From: Desulfogranum japonicum DSM 18378
GTDB taxonomy: Bacteria > Desulfobacterota > Desulfobulbia > Desulfobulbales > Desulfobulbaceae
Assembly: GCF_000429945.1 (NCBI RefSeq)
Contig: NZ_AUCV01000002.1
Span: forward strand, 1-64,000
Direction: 5' to 3'
DNA length: 64,000 bases
Shown one piece after another: positions 18,216 through 26,047 of the stretch. Under the pieces are notes generated by a model. The model was not told the origin of the DNA. It saw nothing but the letters and a program-made list of their open reading frames with translations, and did no database searches. Every line of letters starts with the position of its first letter. Positions within the stretch are counted from its first letter, which is position 1. The translations under genes and the position numbers were made by a program.

Positions 18216-18941
18216 CTAACCTAATTCATAGTTAGTGGTAAGTTGATTTTCTGACACCAGTGCAACAGAGCCGGATTTACCAAAATAGACATCGTAGGTT
18301 ACAGTATCAACGCTGTTTGGATCAATTGCTTCCTGCCATTGAAGGTATGCATTTGAGTAAACCACTGTTGATTCAAGGGCAGGAAAAATCGGTGCACTTG
18401 CTTCTGGAGTTTCATTGCCGGTGGTGAAAGACCATGTCGGGCTTTCTGTTTCCTGGTTAAAATTATCTTTTGCAACGACTTTCCAATAATAGGTAGTTAG
18501 AGGATTGAGATCAGGCAATTGGAAAGAAGATGATGGTATACCGCTGGTATAAAGTTCGGGCGTTTCAGACGTTCCGATGAAAAGAATATACGTAAGATGT
18601 TGAGAGGGGTCAGCTGTTTCTGGTTGCCATGAAATGAGGGTGGTAGTGGGCACATTCGTGGCTGCATTGACAGGAATTGGTGTGTGAGGTGTTACTGGAG
18701 GATCAGCAATTCCTGACCCACCCTGTACGGTGGTAATCAGTTTGTTGCCCAACGTATCATAACTACGTATGGTTTGCGTACCATCTGGGCGGGCAACATT
18801 TACAACCCGCTGCATGGCATCGTATGAATACTGTATTGTCCCTGCGACGCTTATTGACGGCAAGATGAACAGGATAGCACCACATGTTAAAAAATATAGT
18901 GTTTGCAGTAGCCAGAAGGATTTTGTCTGGGTATTGATCAT
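18216..18941 (-). CDS. N-terminal fragment of the giant beta-helix protein: signal peptide, YD motif, Fn3-like domains
   Basis: 241 residues. A signal peptide with a long hydrophobic core (about 10-33, ending VAG) is followed by one RHS-style YD unit (YSYDAMQRVVNVARPDG, SYDTLGNKL) at 36-70. One complete Fn3-like domain follows (TYYWKVVAKDNFNQETESPTWSFTTG), then the start of a second, cut by TAG after NYELG. The single YD unit is notable because a full RHS protein is encoded at the far end of the same gene run. Whether a short secreted product still accumulates is unknown. Confidence 0.75.
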   Translation of the reverse strand: MINTQTKSFWLLQTLYFLTCGAILFILPSISVAGTIQYSYDAMQRVVNVARPDGTQTIRSYDTLGNKLITTVQGGSGIADPPVTPHTPIPVNAATNVPTTTLISWQPETADPSQHLTYILFIGTSETPELYTSGIPSSSFQLPDLNPLTTYYWKVVAKDNFNQETESPTWSFTTGNETPEASAPIFPALESTVVYSNAYLQWQEAIDPNSVDTVTYDVYFGKSGSVALVSENQLTTNYELG

Positions 18942-19956
18942 ATTGTACTCTCGTTCATCTGTAATGATTCACAACAGGATATTTCCAGGAGTGAAAAACA
19001 ACACGCATTCAACCGTTAACTTAATTTGGACTATGTGACTTTACGTAAAACTGTATGAAAAAAGAAAATAGACATAGGCCGTTCTACAAATTTCTCGCAA
19101 GAGAACTGTAGACTTTGAGCGACAGAAAACTAAGGGAAAATGTTTGTGATGTCAAATGAAAAGAAAGGTGAATTTTATTCTTGAGATTCAAGTGTTATAA
19201 AAAGCTATTGTGTAGCAATGGCTTTCCCGGAATTTTTAAGAATAATTTTTTATAAAAAATAATTTTCAGTAAATTTTTTATTGATGAGCTGCTTTCTTCT
19301 TCTATAGGCAATTGTATTGGTTCAGTAGAAATACATAGTCAAGGGCAATCTGAAATTGTCGCTGGACAGACGGTTTGAAAATGCGAGGTCGTCTTTTCTC
19401 AAAGACCCATATTCTAAAGATATTTTGTCACGCCGCTGAAAAAAAAACTTGCACTTTTTTAGGTTCGCGTTTATAAACCCGGCCTCATCAACCCAACGTT
19501 TTTTCAATCTTAACTGATAAGGAGGTAGCCATGATTTTAGATATTTTTCAGTGCGCACAGAGCCTCCGTATATTCGGTTAACCGTATTACTCGGCCCGGC
19601 CCCGGGCTCTTTTCCTACAGGTCAAAGAGATTCATTATTTCTACATGAGCATAGCTGTGGCTTTGTGTGCTTGGTTTATTTGTATTTCATTGTTGTAACT
19701 TCTCACAGGAGAAGGCCGTTAACTTCGAGTAACTCCTGTATGTGTAACTGGTTGTAAGGAGCCTGATATTTCTGCAAGCAGGCTGGTGCAGCGTATTGGA
19801 TTGTATGTAAGCCAGGCTGATCGATAAATGATCAGGTGCACATGTAAGCAGTTACCCGTTATTTATGATTAAAACTGCATATGACTCGCCATATATCTGT
19901 ACGTGTATATTACAGGTCTGTCTTAGGTGATGATGTGCAGATCGTATGTATACAGT
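18942..19956. other. Kilobase without a recognisable gene, divergent promoters expected
   Basis: This stretch separates the minus-strand surface/ABC run from the plus-strand rtcB-prfH operon and must hold promoters for both. The left part (18942-19320) is AT-rich. The middle (19320-19560) carries a minus-strand frame of 78 codons that I do not trust. The right part (19690-19860) is rich in inverted repeats, including ACAGGAG (19705-19711) with CTCCTGT (19733-19739) and the structured element listed separately. No tRNA, IS or known riboswitch was recognised. Confidence 0.5.
19744..19855 (+). ncRNA. Candidate structured RNA upstream of rtcB2 (three-stem fold)
   Basis: A 7-bp closing stem GTAACTG (19744-19750) / CAGTTAC (19849-19855) encloses two perfect 6-bp hairpins: AGCCTG (19760-19765) / CAGGCT (19779-19784) and CTGATC (19817-19822) / GATCAG (19830-19835). 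The fold is roughly cloverleaf-like at 112 nt, but it is not a tRNA and lacks the T-loop consensus. It lies about 100 bases before the RNA ligase start. Some RtcB operons carry Y-RNA or tRNA-like RNAs, which makes this worth testing. It may equally be a leader or repetitive palindrome DNA. Expression is not known. Confidence 0.3.
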
Positions 19957-21084
19957 ATGACAACAACTAGAGAAAATAATTGTAAAATTCAGCTAATTGC
20001 TGATGAATCTTCTGCCGTTGATGGAGAAGCCATGGCACAGTTGCGGAAAACCTCTTCGTTACCAGGTATGCAAGTCGTTGTGGGATTACCAGATTTGCAT
20101 CCAGGCAGAGGGTATCCTGTTGGTGTTGCCTGCCTGAGCAGGGGATTCATCTATCCTCAGATAATAGGCAGTGACATTGGCTGTGGTATAGGTTTGTGGG
20201 GCTTGGAATGTATTGCTGCAAACGTTAAACAAAGTAAATGGGTTAAACGTTTGCAATCCATGCATCACCATTGCCATGATAATTCGTCTTTATCGCATGA
20301 GGGCAGAGATGAACAACATAACAATACTGATGTTCTTCTTGGTACTATTGGTTCAGGGAACCATTTTGCAGAGATTCAACGTGTTGAGTCTGTCCATTGT
20401 CCTGAACGGTTTCGAGCATTGGGCCTCCAGAGAGAGCAGGCCTTGTTGCTCGTACATAGTGGATCCAGGGGGATGGGTGATGTCTTGCTGAGAAAACATC
20501 AACAGGTTTATGGTATACATGGAGTACAGGAAGGTACTACAGATTGTACTGATTATCTCTCTCTGCATGATGCCTGCGTGCAATGGGCAAAGCGTAACCG
20601 TTCTGTTTTAGCTGAGCGAATCGCTGAGCGGTTGCATGTCAAAAGTTACCCGGTAATCGACATTGTCCATAACTGCGTGGAACAGCTTGATATGGGATCC
20701 TATACTGGTTGGTTGCATAGAAAAGGCGCAGCTACTTCAAGTAATGGGCCAATCGTTATTCCTGGTACTCGAGGGACGTACAGTTACCTTGTTGAACCAA
20801 TTGGAGAACAACGCAGGAACCTGTTTTCTCTGGCCCATGGTGCCGGCCGAAAATGGAATCGGAAAAGCTGCAAAGAGCGTCTCTACAAAAGATATTCAGC
20901 TGATAGTCTTCGTCGCACAGCCATGGGAAGCATAGTGATCTGTGATGATCGTGCCTTGTTGTACGAGGAGGCACCACAGGCATACAAGGACATTGAGGCA
21001 GTTATTAAAACGCTGGAAAAGCAAGGTCTTATCCAAATTATTGCCGTGCTGAAACCATATATTACCTTGAAACAGTCACTATAA
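19957..21084 (+). CDS. rtcB: RNA-splicing ligase RtcB family protein, PrfH-associated (RtcB2)
   Basis: About 375 residues from the ATG at 19957. An earlier GTG/ATG cluster at 19927-19932 would add ten residues, but the N-terminus [16 protein letters not shown] matches the usual length of PrfH-linked RtcB. Metal and nucleotide sites are visible: [12 protein letters not shown], the Cys in [27 protein letters not shown], and HGAGRKWNR carrying the GMP-accepting His. The enzyme joins 2',3'-cyclic phosphate and 5'-OH RNA ends using GTP and Mn2+. The gene ends five bases before prfH. Family knowledge says RtcB2-PrfH pairs repair or rescue ribosomes whose 16S decoding centre has been cleaved. Confidence 0.92.
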   Translation: MTTTRENNCKIQLIADESSAVDGEAMAQLRKTSSLPGMQVVVGLPDLHPGRGYPVGVACLSRGFIYPQIIGSDIGCGIGLWGLECIAANVKQSKWVKRLQSMHHHCHDNSSLSHEGRDEQHNNTDVLLGTIGSGNHFAEIQRVESVHCPERFRALGLQREQALLLVHSGSRGMGDVLLRKHQQVYGIHGVQEGTTDCTDYLSLHDACVQWAKRNRSVLAERIAERLHVKSYPVIDIVHNCVEQLDMGSYTGWLHRKGAATSSNGPIVIPGTRGTYSYLVEPIGEQRRNLFSLAHGAGRKWNRKSCKERLYKRYSADSLRRTAMGSIVICDDRALLYEEAPQAYKDIEAVIKTLEKQGLIQIIAVLKPYITLKQSL

Positions 21085-21089
21085 CACTA

Positions 21090-21716
21090 ATGAAAATAGT
21101 CCAAATTAGCTCCGGAAGGGGACCTGAAGAATGTCGATGGGTGGTACGTCAACTTGCAGAGTATCTTATTGAAGAGGCAGAATATTTACACATCCAAGCT
21201 GATGTTTTGGAAACTGTTCCCGGCAAATTTAAAGGAACTCTGCATTCTATGCTATTGAGTTTTTCCGGGAGCATGCGAGTGACAGCCTTTGTCAAAAAAT
21301 GGGAAGGGACTGTGCAATGGATAGGTACCAGTATGTTTCGACCCAATCATAAAAGAAAAAACTGGTTTGTTCAGGTAACAGTTCATGACCCTGCGGAGAG
21401 TGAATCGTTGCTTGCCAGTGATATTCGTATAGAAACCATGCGCTCATCCGGACCAGGTGGACAGCATGTGAACAAGACAGATTCAGCTGTGAGGATAACA
21501 CATGTACCAACCGGCATGCAGGTTATTGCCAGGGAAGGACGTTCGCAGCGGCAGAACAAAAAAATTGCCTTGATACGACTTCAGACAGCGTTAGAGGCAC
21601 GAGCAAACCAAAACAGGGAGGTGATGAATCATGAGCGTTGGAATAATCACAATACGCTTGAACGGGGAAATGCCAAACATGTTTTTACAGGTAAGCGGTT
21701 CAAACTGAAAGGGTGA
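21090..21716 (+). CDS. prfH: Peptide chain release factor homolog PrfH
   Basis: 208 residues, shorter than RF1/RF2 because the stop-codon-reading superdomain is reduced, as is typical of RF-H. The catalytic GGQ loop is present in [25 protein letters not shown], and a basic C-terminus follows ([17 protein letters not shown]) that enters the ribosome. Its start is five bases after the rtcB2 stop, so the two are co-translated. In the known system PrfH releases the nascent chain from a ribosome with a damaged decoding centre, letting RtcB2 reseal the rRNA. This points to defence against ribotoxins that cut 16S rRNA. Confidence 0.93.
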   Translation: MKIVQISSGRGPEECRWVVRQLAEYLIEEAEYLHIQADVLETVPGKFKGTLHSMLLSFSGSMRVTAFVKKWEGTVQWIGTSMFRPNHKRKNWFVQVTVHDPAESESLLASDIRIETMRSSGPGGQHVNKTDSAVRITHVPTGMQVIAREGRSQRQNKKIALIRLQTALEARANQNREVMNHERWNNHNTLERGNAKHVFTGKRFKLKG

Positions 21717-21805
21717 ATCAGGCTGCATAGATTTGCAGCGGATAGCTATCGCCCAAAATTTCAAGTATCTGCAACAACAGAAATTCACATATTCCAGGAG
21801 GCAAT

Positions 21806-21940
21806 ATGATTAATACCACAATACTTCTACATACGACACAACAAGGAATGCACACACAGAAAAACTACGTGGAGTTTACCCGTTATGGAACGGAAAGAAG
21901 TAGAAGAAATAATCGCCTGCCTCTCACAGGAGCGGGATAA
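21806..21940 (+). CDS. Possible 44-codon upstream ORF with strong SD, overlapping the next gene
   Basis: The ATG at 21806 has AGGAGG six bases before it, the best ribosome binding site in this operon. The frame encodes 44 residues and ends at 21940, overlapping the start of the 324-residue gene at 21885 in the +1 frame. It looks like no known protein. It could be a translational-coupling leader that loads ribosomes for the next gene, or the true start of that gene before a frameshift. Coding status is uncertain. Confidence 0.3.
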   Translation: MINTTILLHTTQQGMHTQKNYVEFTRYGTERSRRNNRLPLTGAG

Positions 21941-22859
21941 ATTTTATTATTTTAAAGATCGCTATGCCCTGATGCTGCTTACCTATAGCATCGGGAAAGG
22001 TATGGATATACAGGCAATACGTAAGAGCCCTTCCAGCAGACTGTTAGAGAGGCCGGCTGTAAGAGAGGTTCTACAAAAAACAGGGTCCAGGCAGCTCAAG
22101 CCGGAACAGCTTGCTTCATATTGGCCCCGGAAATATCACTGCTACAGACTAAGTCTTGGTGCCTGGGGAAATAAAAAACAAGGTGCAAGATTTTATAACC
22201 AGACATCCAGAACAGGCTGGAATCTGGTATTACGCCTGAATTTTTCAGCAGAGCATGATACGGCGTATAGAAATGTCATTCAACCTCAACGGCTGCAGCC
22301 GTTCCAATGTTTAAGTCATCCGATTTCCAGGAAAAAAGGGGAAAATACCCTTGCCTGGGCTCGTATTGATCTGGACATGGAACGCGATGAAGCTTTGATC
22401 GAAGAAATACAGAATGACTGGATACGCATGGCTATGTGGAGTAGGCAATATATTGCTCAATACGGTGATCCTTTCAGGCTCCGGGAAGAGAAGCAATGGA
22501 TGCCAAGCTATGTCAGATGGCTTGGGTGTACTGGAGATGCCCTGAACAGGTATCTGGAAGAGGTGCTGAAGCCTCATATTCCTTTATGGGATGAGGCTAT
22601 GCTGATGGCTGCTGTTCAGTTCCTCAAACAGGAGATCGGCATAAAAAACATCTATTACCATACCTTTGATTTTGGGTGTAGGTTGAAACGTATCGGTGAG
22701 AAATATCAGCCGCCGCGTTCCATCTATACGCAATTGCCTGCAAGGTTCTGTTTCAAAAAAACTACGCAGGTTCCTGCCTTTCTGCTGCGGAATCTCAACC
22801 GAACTGCAACAGAGTGGTTGAAAGAAACTGACAAACCCTTTTACAGGCTTGCTGTCTGA
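21885..22859 (+). CDS. Conserved-looking hypothetical protein downstream of prfH
   Basis: 324 residues, unrecognised. It is cytosolic, rich in Arg, Tyr and Trp, with no signal peptide or membrane segment. A distinctive C-terminal block reads 'IYYHTFDFGCRLKRIGEKY' and then 'PPRSIYTQLPARFCF', which looks like a conserved family core. A second notable segment near residue 100 is FYNQTSRTGWNLVLRLNFS. It follows prfH by about 170 bases on the same strand and may belong to the same transcript. Its presence beside an rRNA repair pair invites a role in RNA damage, as nuclease, sensor or repair factor, but no catalytic motif is evident. The start at 21885 has only a weak SD of its own. Confidence 0.65.
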   Translation: MERKEVEEIIACLSQERDKFYYFKDRYALMLLTYSIGKGMDIQAIRKSPSSRLLERPAVREVLQKTGSRQLKPEQLASYWPRKYHCYRLSLGAWGNKKQGARFYNQTSRTGWNLVLRLNFSAEHDTAYRNVIQPQRLQPFQCLSHPISRKKGENTLAWARIDLDMERDEALIEEIQNDWIRMAMWSRQYIAQYGDPFRLREEKQWMPSYVRWLGCTGDALNRYLEEVLKPHIPLWDEAMLMAAVQFLKQEIGIKNIYYHTFDFGCRLKRIGEKYQPPRSIYTQLPARFCFKKTTQVPAFLLRNLNRTATEWLKETDKPFYRLAV

Positions 22860-22873
22860 TGCACAGCATACTG

Positions 22874-22971
22874 CCTGCAACCGGTTGTCTGCGGTGACTA
22901 TCGGTTGCAGGATGCATTATGTACTCCTTGTAACTGCTAACAGAGAAAGGGCAGAGGTTGGCAGTTACTCC
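22874..22971. repeat. Two hairpins between convergent genes
   Basis: CTGCAACCG (22874-22882) pairs with CGGTTGCAG (about 22901-22909), and GTAACTGCTAAC pairs with GTTGGCAGTTAC (about 22930-22971, one wobble). They fill the 130-base gap between the plus-strand hypothetical gene and the minus-strand dehydrogenase. Neither has a T-run, so they may be bidirectional RNA stabilisers or repetitive palindromes. The GTAACTG/CAGTTAC arms repeat the closing stem found upstream of rtcB2. Confidence 0.45.
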
Positions 22972-22992
22972 AGTATTTCTCAATGGTAACCA

Positions 22993-24033
22993 TCATTCGA
23001 AAGCCAGTTGCACCTTTACAGCCTTGGAGCGATCAGTGGCAGTGTCCAGTGCTTGCTGCACAGCATCCATGGGAAATACTTCTGAGATCATAGGCGTAAC
23101 GTCTATATTTCCACGGCTGATCAGTTTAATCGCTTCTTTGTATTCATAGTGGAACCTGTGACTGCCCATCCATTTTATCTCTTTGCCTACCAGGCTGCTC
23201 AAGGGAATGTTGAGTTCACCGGTTACCCCAACCTGAATAATCATACCCTGAGGGCGAATTACTTTAAATATGTTGGCCATGGCTGCCTGGGCTGCCGAAC
23301 ATTCAAACACCAGATCAAAATACCCTTTATCTGCTGCATAGTTGTTAAGCTGCTCCGGTCCTTGGCTGAGATTTATGGCTTTATCTGCGCCCATCTGCAT
23401 TGCCACATCCAGGGTTTTGGTAAACAAGTCGGCAACTACGATTTCCTGCGCATGGAAGTGTCTGGCAACAGCCACGCACAAAGCTCCGATGGGGCCGGCA
23501 CCATTGACCAGGATTTTTTGCCCTCGCAGATCACCTGCCTTTCTGGCTGCATGGAGACAAACAGCCAGCGGTTCTGCACTTGCCAGTTTTGCAAAATCAG
23601 TATCCTGACCACCTTGAACGCATTGCTCGGCTTTGATGGTTAATCGTTCTCTGAATCCCCCCTGTTCGTGGGGGAGGGCAAAGGCTGACCCGATAAAACG
23701 CATATTCAGGCAATGCTGTGGGGTGTCTTGTTCACAATATTTGCAGCTGCCACATGGTTGACTGGGATTGATCCCAACTCGGTCGCCGACGGCAAGGTCT
23801 GAGACATCAGGGCCAACCTGTTCTATATAGCCTGCAAATTCGTGCCCCATAATGATGGGTTCACGAACTCGAATCGGACCAAAGCCACCGTGTAAAAAGT
23901 AGTGCAGGTCTGAACCGCATATTCCGCCACGCATAACGCGGACCAGTACCTCTCCCGGACCTGGGGGGGAAACGGAATCTGTTTCAATTCGGACATCGCC
24001 TTGACCATACAGACGACAAACACGTGTTTCCAT
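22993..24033 (-). CDS. Zn-dependent medium-chain dehydrogenase (L-idonate/L-gulonate 5-dehydrogenase-like)
   Basis: 346 residues from the ATG at 24033, ten bases after the dctM stop; the frame is open further but that would run into dctM. The catalytic-zinc Cys lies in GGICGSDLHYFLHGG, followed by GHEFAGYIEQVG. The structural zinc cysteines are in PCGSCKYCEQDTPQHCLN. The Rossmann motif is NGAGPIGALCVAVARHF, with an acidic NAD-type residue after the second strand (VVADLF). This pattern matches L-idonate 5-dehydrogenase, L-gulonate 5-dehydrogenase and RspB-type enzymes. Placed with a TRAP transporter, UxuA and UxuB, the most economical role is oxidation of L-gulonate (or a related hexonate) to D-fructuronate. 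The exact substrate is inferred from context. Confidence 0.85.
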   Translation of the reverse strand: METRVCRLYGQGDVRIETDSVSPPGPGEVLVRVMRGGICGSDLHYFLHGGFGPIRVREPIIMGHEFAGYIEQVGPDVSDLAVGDRVGINPSQPCGSCKYCEQDTPQHCLNMRFIGSAFALPHEQGGFRERLTIKAEQCVQGGQDTDFAKLASAEPLAVCLHAARKAGDLRGQKILVNGAGPIGALCVAVARHFHAQEIVVADLFTKTLDVAMQMGADKAINLSQGPEQLNNYAADKGYFDLVFECSAAQAAMANIFKVIRPQGMIIQVGVTGELNIPLSSLVGKEIKWMGSHRFHYEYKEAIKLISRGNIDVTPMISEVFPMDAVQQALDTATDRSKAVKVQLAFE

Positions 24034-24043
24034 GGGAACCTCT

Positions 24044-25321
24044 TTATTGCATGAGAAGTCTTGGCAGCCAGGTAGATATCTGGGGGATATAGGATACCAG
24101 CAACAAGACAATGATATTAGTAAGTAAATAAGGAGTGATTGCCCGAATTACTGCTGAAAGCGGTAGCTCTGCAATATTGGCGCATACAAACAGACACACA
24201 CCGACAGGCGGGGTGGTCAGCCCGATCATCAGGTTCAGGACGGCAAAAGTGGCAAAATGCAATGGATCAACTCCGACGCTTTGGGCCAATGTCAAAAGGG
24301 GTACAAACAGAATGATCAGAGCTGCAATGGTTTCCATGAACATGCCCACAAAGAGCAGCAACAGGTTAATAAGCAGAATAACCAGATATGTATTCTCTGT
24401 AACAGAGAGCACTGCAGAGGCTATCATCTGGGGGATACGTTCTGAGACCAGAATCCAACCAAAAACATTGGCAAAACCAACCAGCGCCAGGATGGCAGCA
24501 GAAGAAATCGCACTGTCGACAACAATTCTTGGGATAGCCTTGACAGGTAGTTCTCTGTAAAAGAATACACCTACAATTATGGCGTATATACAGGCGATTA
24601 CTGCTGTCTCTGTTGGCGTCATCAGGCCGCTGATCATGCCGACAATAATTAAGGTTGACATGGCAAGGGCCCAGAAAGCTCCCAGAAAAGCTTTCAGAAC
24701 CTCACCGAACCCCTGCCAGCGTTGACGGGGAAAATTGTTGCGGGAAGCTATCAGGTAGGTCGTTACGAGCATGGCTCCGCCAAGGAGAAAACCTGGTATT
24801 GCTCCGGCAATGAACATCTGGCCAACAGAAATGCCAGACAGGGCGCCGACAATAATCATGGGCACTGAAGGCGGAATAATAGGCCCAACGGTTGATGAGG
24901 CGGCTGTCACTGCGGCTGAAAATCCAGCAGGGTATCCGGCTTTTTTCATGCCGGGGATCATTACCCCACCAATGGAAGCTGAATCGGCTACAGCCGTTCC
25001 GGAAATCCCGCCAAAAAGCATGGATGCGGCTACGTTGGTCAATCCTAGTCCACCGCGCACCCAGCCTACCAGGGCGTTGGCAAACCGTATAATACGCTCT
25101 GTAATGCCTCCATTGTTCATTAGATTACCAGCAAGTATGAAACCGGGAATGCAGAGCAATACAAAGACATCTATACCGGCATACATTTTCTGTGGCATTA
25201 CCACCAGGGGGATGCCCGCCGCAAGCAGGTAGCAGAATGAGGAAAAACCAAGGGTAACGGCAACGGGGAGACCGATGACAAGTCCGCCTATAAAGGTACC
25301 TATGAGTATAGCCAGGTTCAT
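24044..25321 (-). CDS. dctM: TRAP transporter large permease DctM
   Basis: 425 residues from the ATG at 25321, which overlaps the dctQ stop (ATGA). About twelve hydrophobic segments are present. Conserved DctM features are GGISGTAVADSASIGGVMIPGM and AAVTAASSTVGPIIPPSVPMIIVG, the glycine-rich motifs that line the transport path. It forms the sodium-driven channel of the uptake system with DctQ and the binding protein DctP. A longer frame upstream lies within dctQ and is not coding. Confidence 0.93.
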   Translation of the reverse strand: MNLAILIGTFIGGLVIGLPVAVTLGFSSFCYLLAAGIPLVVMPQKMYAGIDVFVLLCIPGFILAGNLMNNGGITERIIRFANALVGWVRGGLGLTNVAASMLFGGISGTAVADSASIGGVMIPGMKKAGYPAGFSAAVTAASSTVGPIIPPSVPMIIVGALSGISVGQMFIAGAIPGFLLGGAMLVTTYLIASRNNFPRQRWQGFGEVLKAFLGAFWALAMSTLIIVGMISGLMTPTETAVIACIYAIIVGVFFYRELPVKAIPRIVVDSAISSAAILALVGFANVFGWILVSERIPQMIASAVLSVTENTYLVILLINLLLLFVGMFMETIAALIILFVPLLTLAQSVGVDPLHFATFAVLNLMIGLTTPPVGVCLFVCANIAELPLSAVIRAITPYLLTNIIVLLLVSYIPQISTWLPRLLMQ

Positions 25322-25833
25322 GTGTGTGCCTCCTTGTCTTGCACATCGTTGCCGGTAAGTTCCATAAACAGTGTCGTTATCCGGATAAGGGCAAAAACAA
25401 GCAGAAAGGCCAGTAACACAAGAACACTTGCATGAATAAAATCCATGCGCCATCCCAGGGCAGGGGAGGTCTGGAACTTACCTATGCTTGTAAAGGTATA
25501 TGCCGGTGATATCAATACGCTGCTCAGTCCTGCAACTATAATCGCCGAGATAAGCCGTAAAATCCAGGGCAGGGGACGGGGCAGTGCTTCGCAAATGATA
25601 TCTACATTAACCAGATCTCCACGAATAAAGGAAAGTCCCACACCAAAGGCGGTGAGATAAAGCAAGGCAAAGCGGGTAAGTTCCTCAGTCCACACAGGGC
25701 TGTCAAACAAGGAGGAACGTCCTAAAACCTGAATGGTTACCGCGACGATAAGAACCAGGAACGATGTACCTACCAGAACCTCTGCCATGCGCGTCAGCAG
25801 CGTATTTATTGAGCGAACGAAATTTTTCACCAT
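25318..25833 (-). CDS. dctQ: TRAP transporter small permease DctQ
   Basis: 171 residues, four hydrophobic segments, with the DctQ-family signature WTEELTRFALLYLTAFGVGLSF in the middle and an amphipathic linker before the last pair. It is co-translated with dctM. It follows dctP by about 210 bases that include a hairpin, suggesting that membrane subunits are made in smaller amounts than the binding protein. Confidence 0.9.
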   Translation of the reverse strand: MVKNFVRSINTLLTRMAEVLVGTSFLVLIVAVTIQVLGRSSLFDSPVWTEELTRFALLYLTAFGVGLSFIRGDLVNVDIICEALPRPLPWILRLISAIIVAGLSSVLISPAYTFTSIGKFQTSPALGWRMDFIHASVLVLLAFLLVFALIRITTLFMELTGNDVQDKEAHT

Positions 25834-26009
25834 GTTACTACCTTTTCAATATACGCTCTCACAGGCAGGTCCTTTTTACCCTGACCCGTTTCCATGACGA
25901 GGCCAAAATACTGTGTATAAACTGATATACCTGTGAAAGCATAGAGATGTACTTATTTGATTCTACAAAATAAAGAACCCTTGTACGGCTTAGTTTGAAA
26001 AAATATTGA

Positions 26010-26038
26010 AGCTGCACAACCTGCTTTGTGCAGCCTGT
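26010..26038 (-). terminator. Intercistronic hairpin between dctP and dctQ
   Basis: GCTGCACAA (26012-26020) pairs with TTGTGCAGC (26027-26035) and is followed on the minus strand by TTCAATATTTTTTC. The hairpin stands 12 bases after the dctP stop. Its strength suggests partial termination or 3' protection of the dctP message, a common way to produce excess binding protein in TRAP operons. Confidence 0.6.
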
Positions 26039-26047
26039 ATTCAGTGT

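Larger units (their letters stand above)
10201..18941 (-). pseudogene. Giant secreted parallel beta-helix protein gene, disrupted by an amber codon and a MITE
   Basis: Three fragments (18216-18941, 17100-18215, 10201-16909) read as one protein. At 18218-18216 a TAG interrupts an otherwise open frame inside a fibronectin-like domain ('NYELG-stop-LDPATRYVWKI'), and the frame continues unchanged afterwards. At 16910-17121 a 212-bp element with terminal inverted repeats and a 9-bp target duplication splits a repeat. Removing it with one duplication copy restores 'NIEYAGYSTGAIYTQNASP' exactly in frame. The ancestral product would be about 2840 residues: signal peptide, one RHS/YD motif, two or three Fn3-like domains, about ten ~200-residue beta-helix units, and calcium-binding DxDxDG repeats at the C-terminus. 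It heads the operon that includes the ChrB-like and ABC genes. Confidence 0.85.

Noticed and set aside
19322-19558. A 78-codon minus-strand frame between the two large units
   Set aside because: It has no recognisable domain and no clear SD, and it lies in AT-rich intergenic DNA. It may be a transposase remnant but cannot be supported.
18942-19956. tRNA gene in the cloverleaf-like element
   Set aside because: The closing stem and hairpins do not fit tRNA dimensions, there is no T-loop consensus, and the length is 112 nt. It was kept only as a low-confidence structured RNA.
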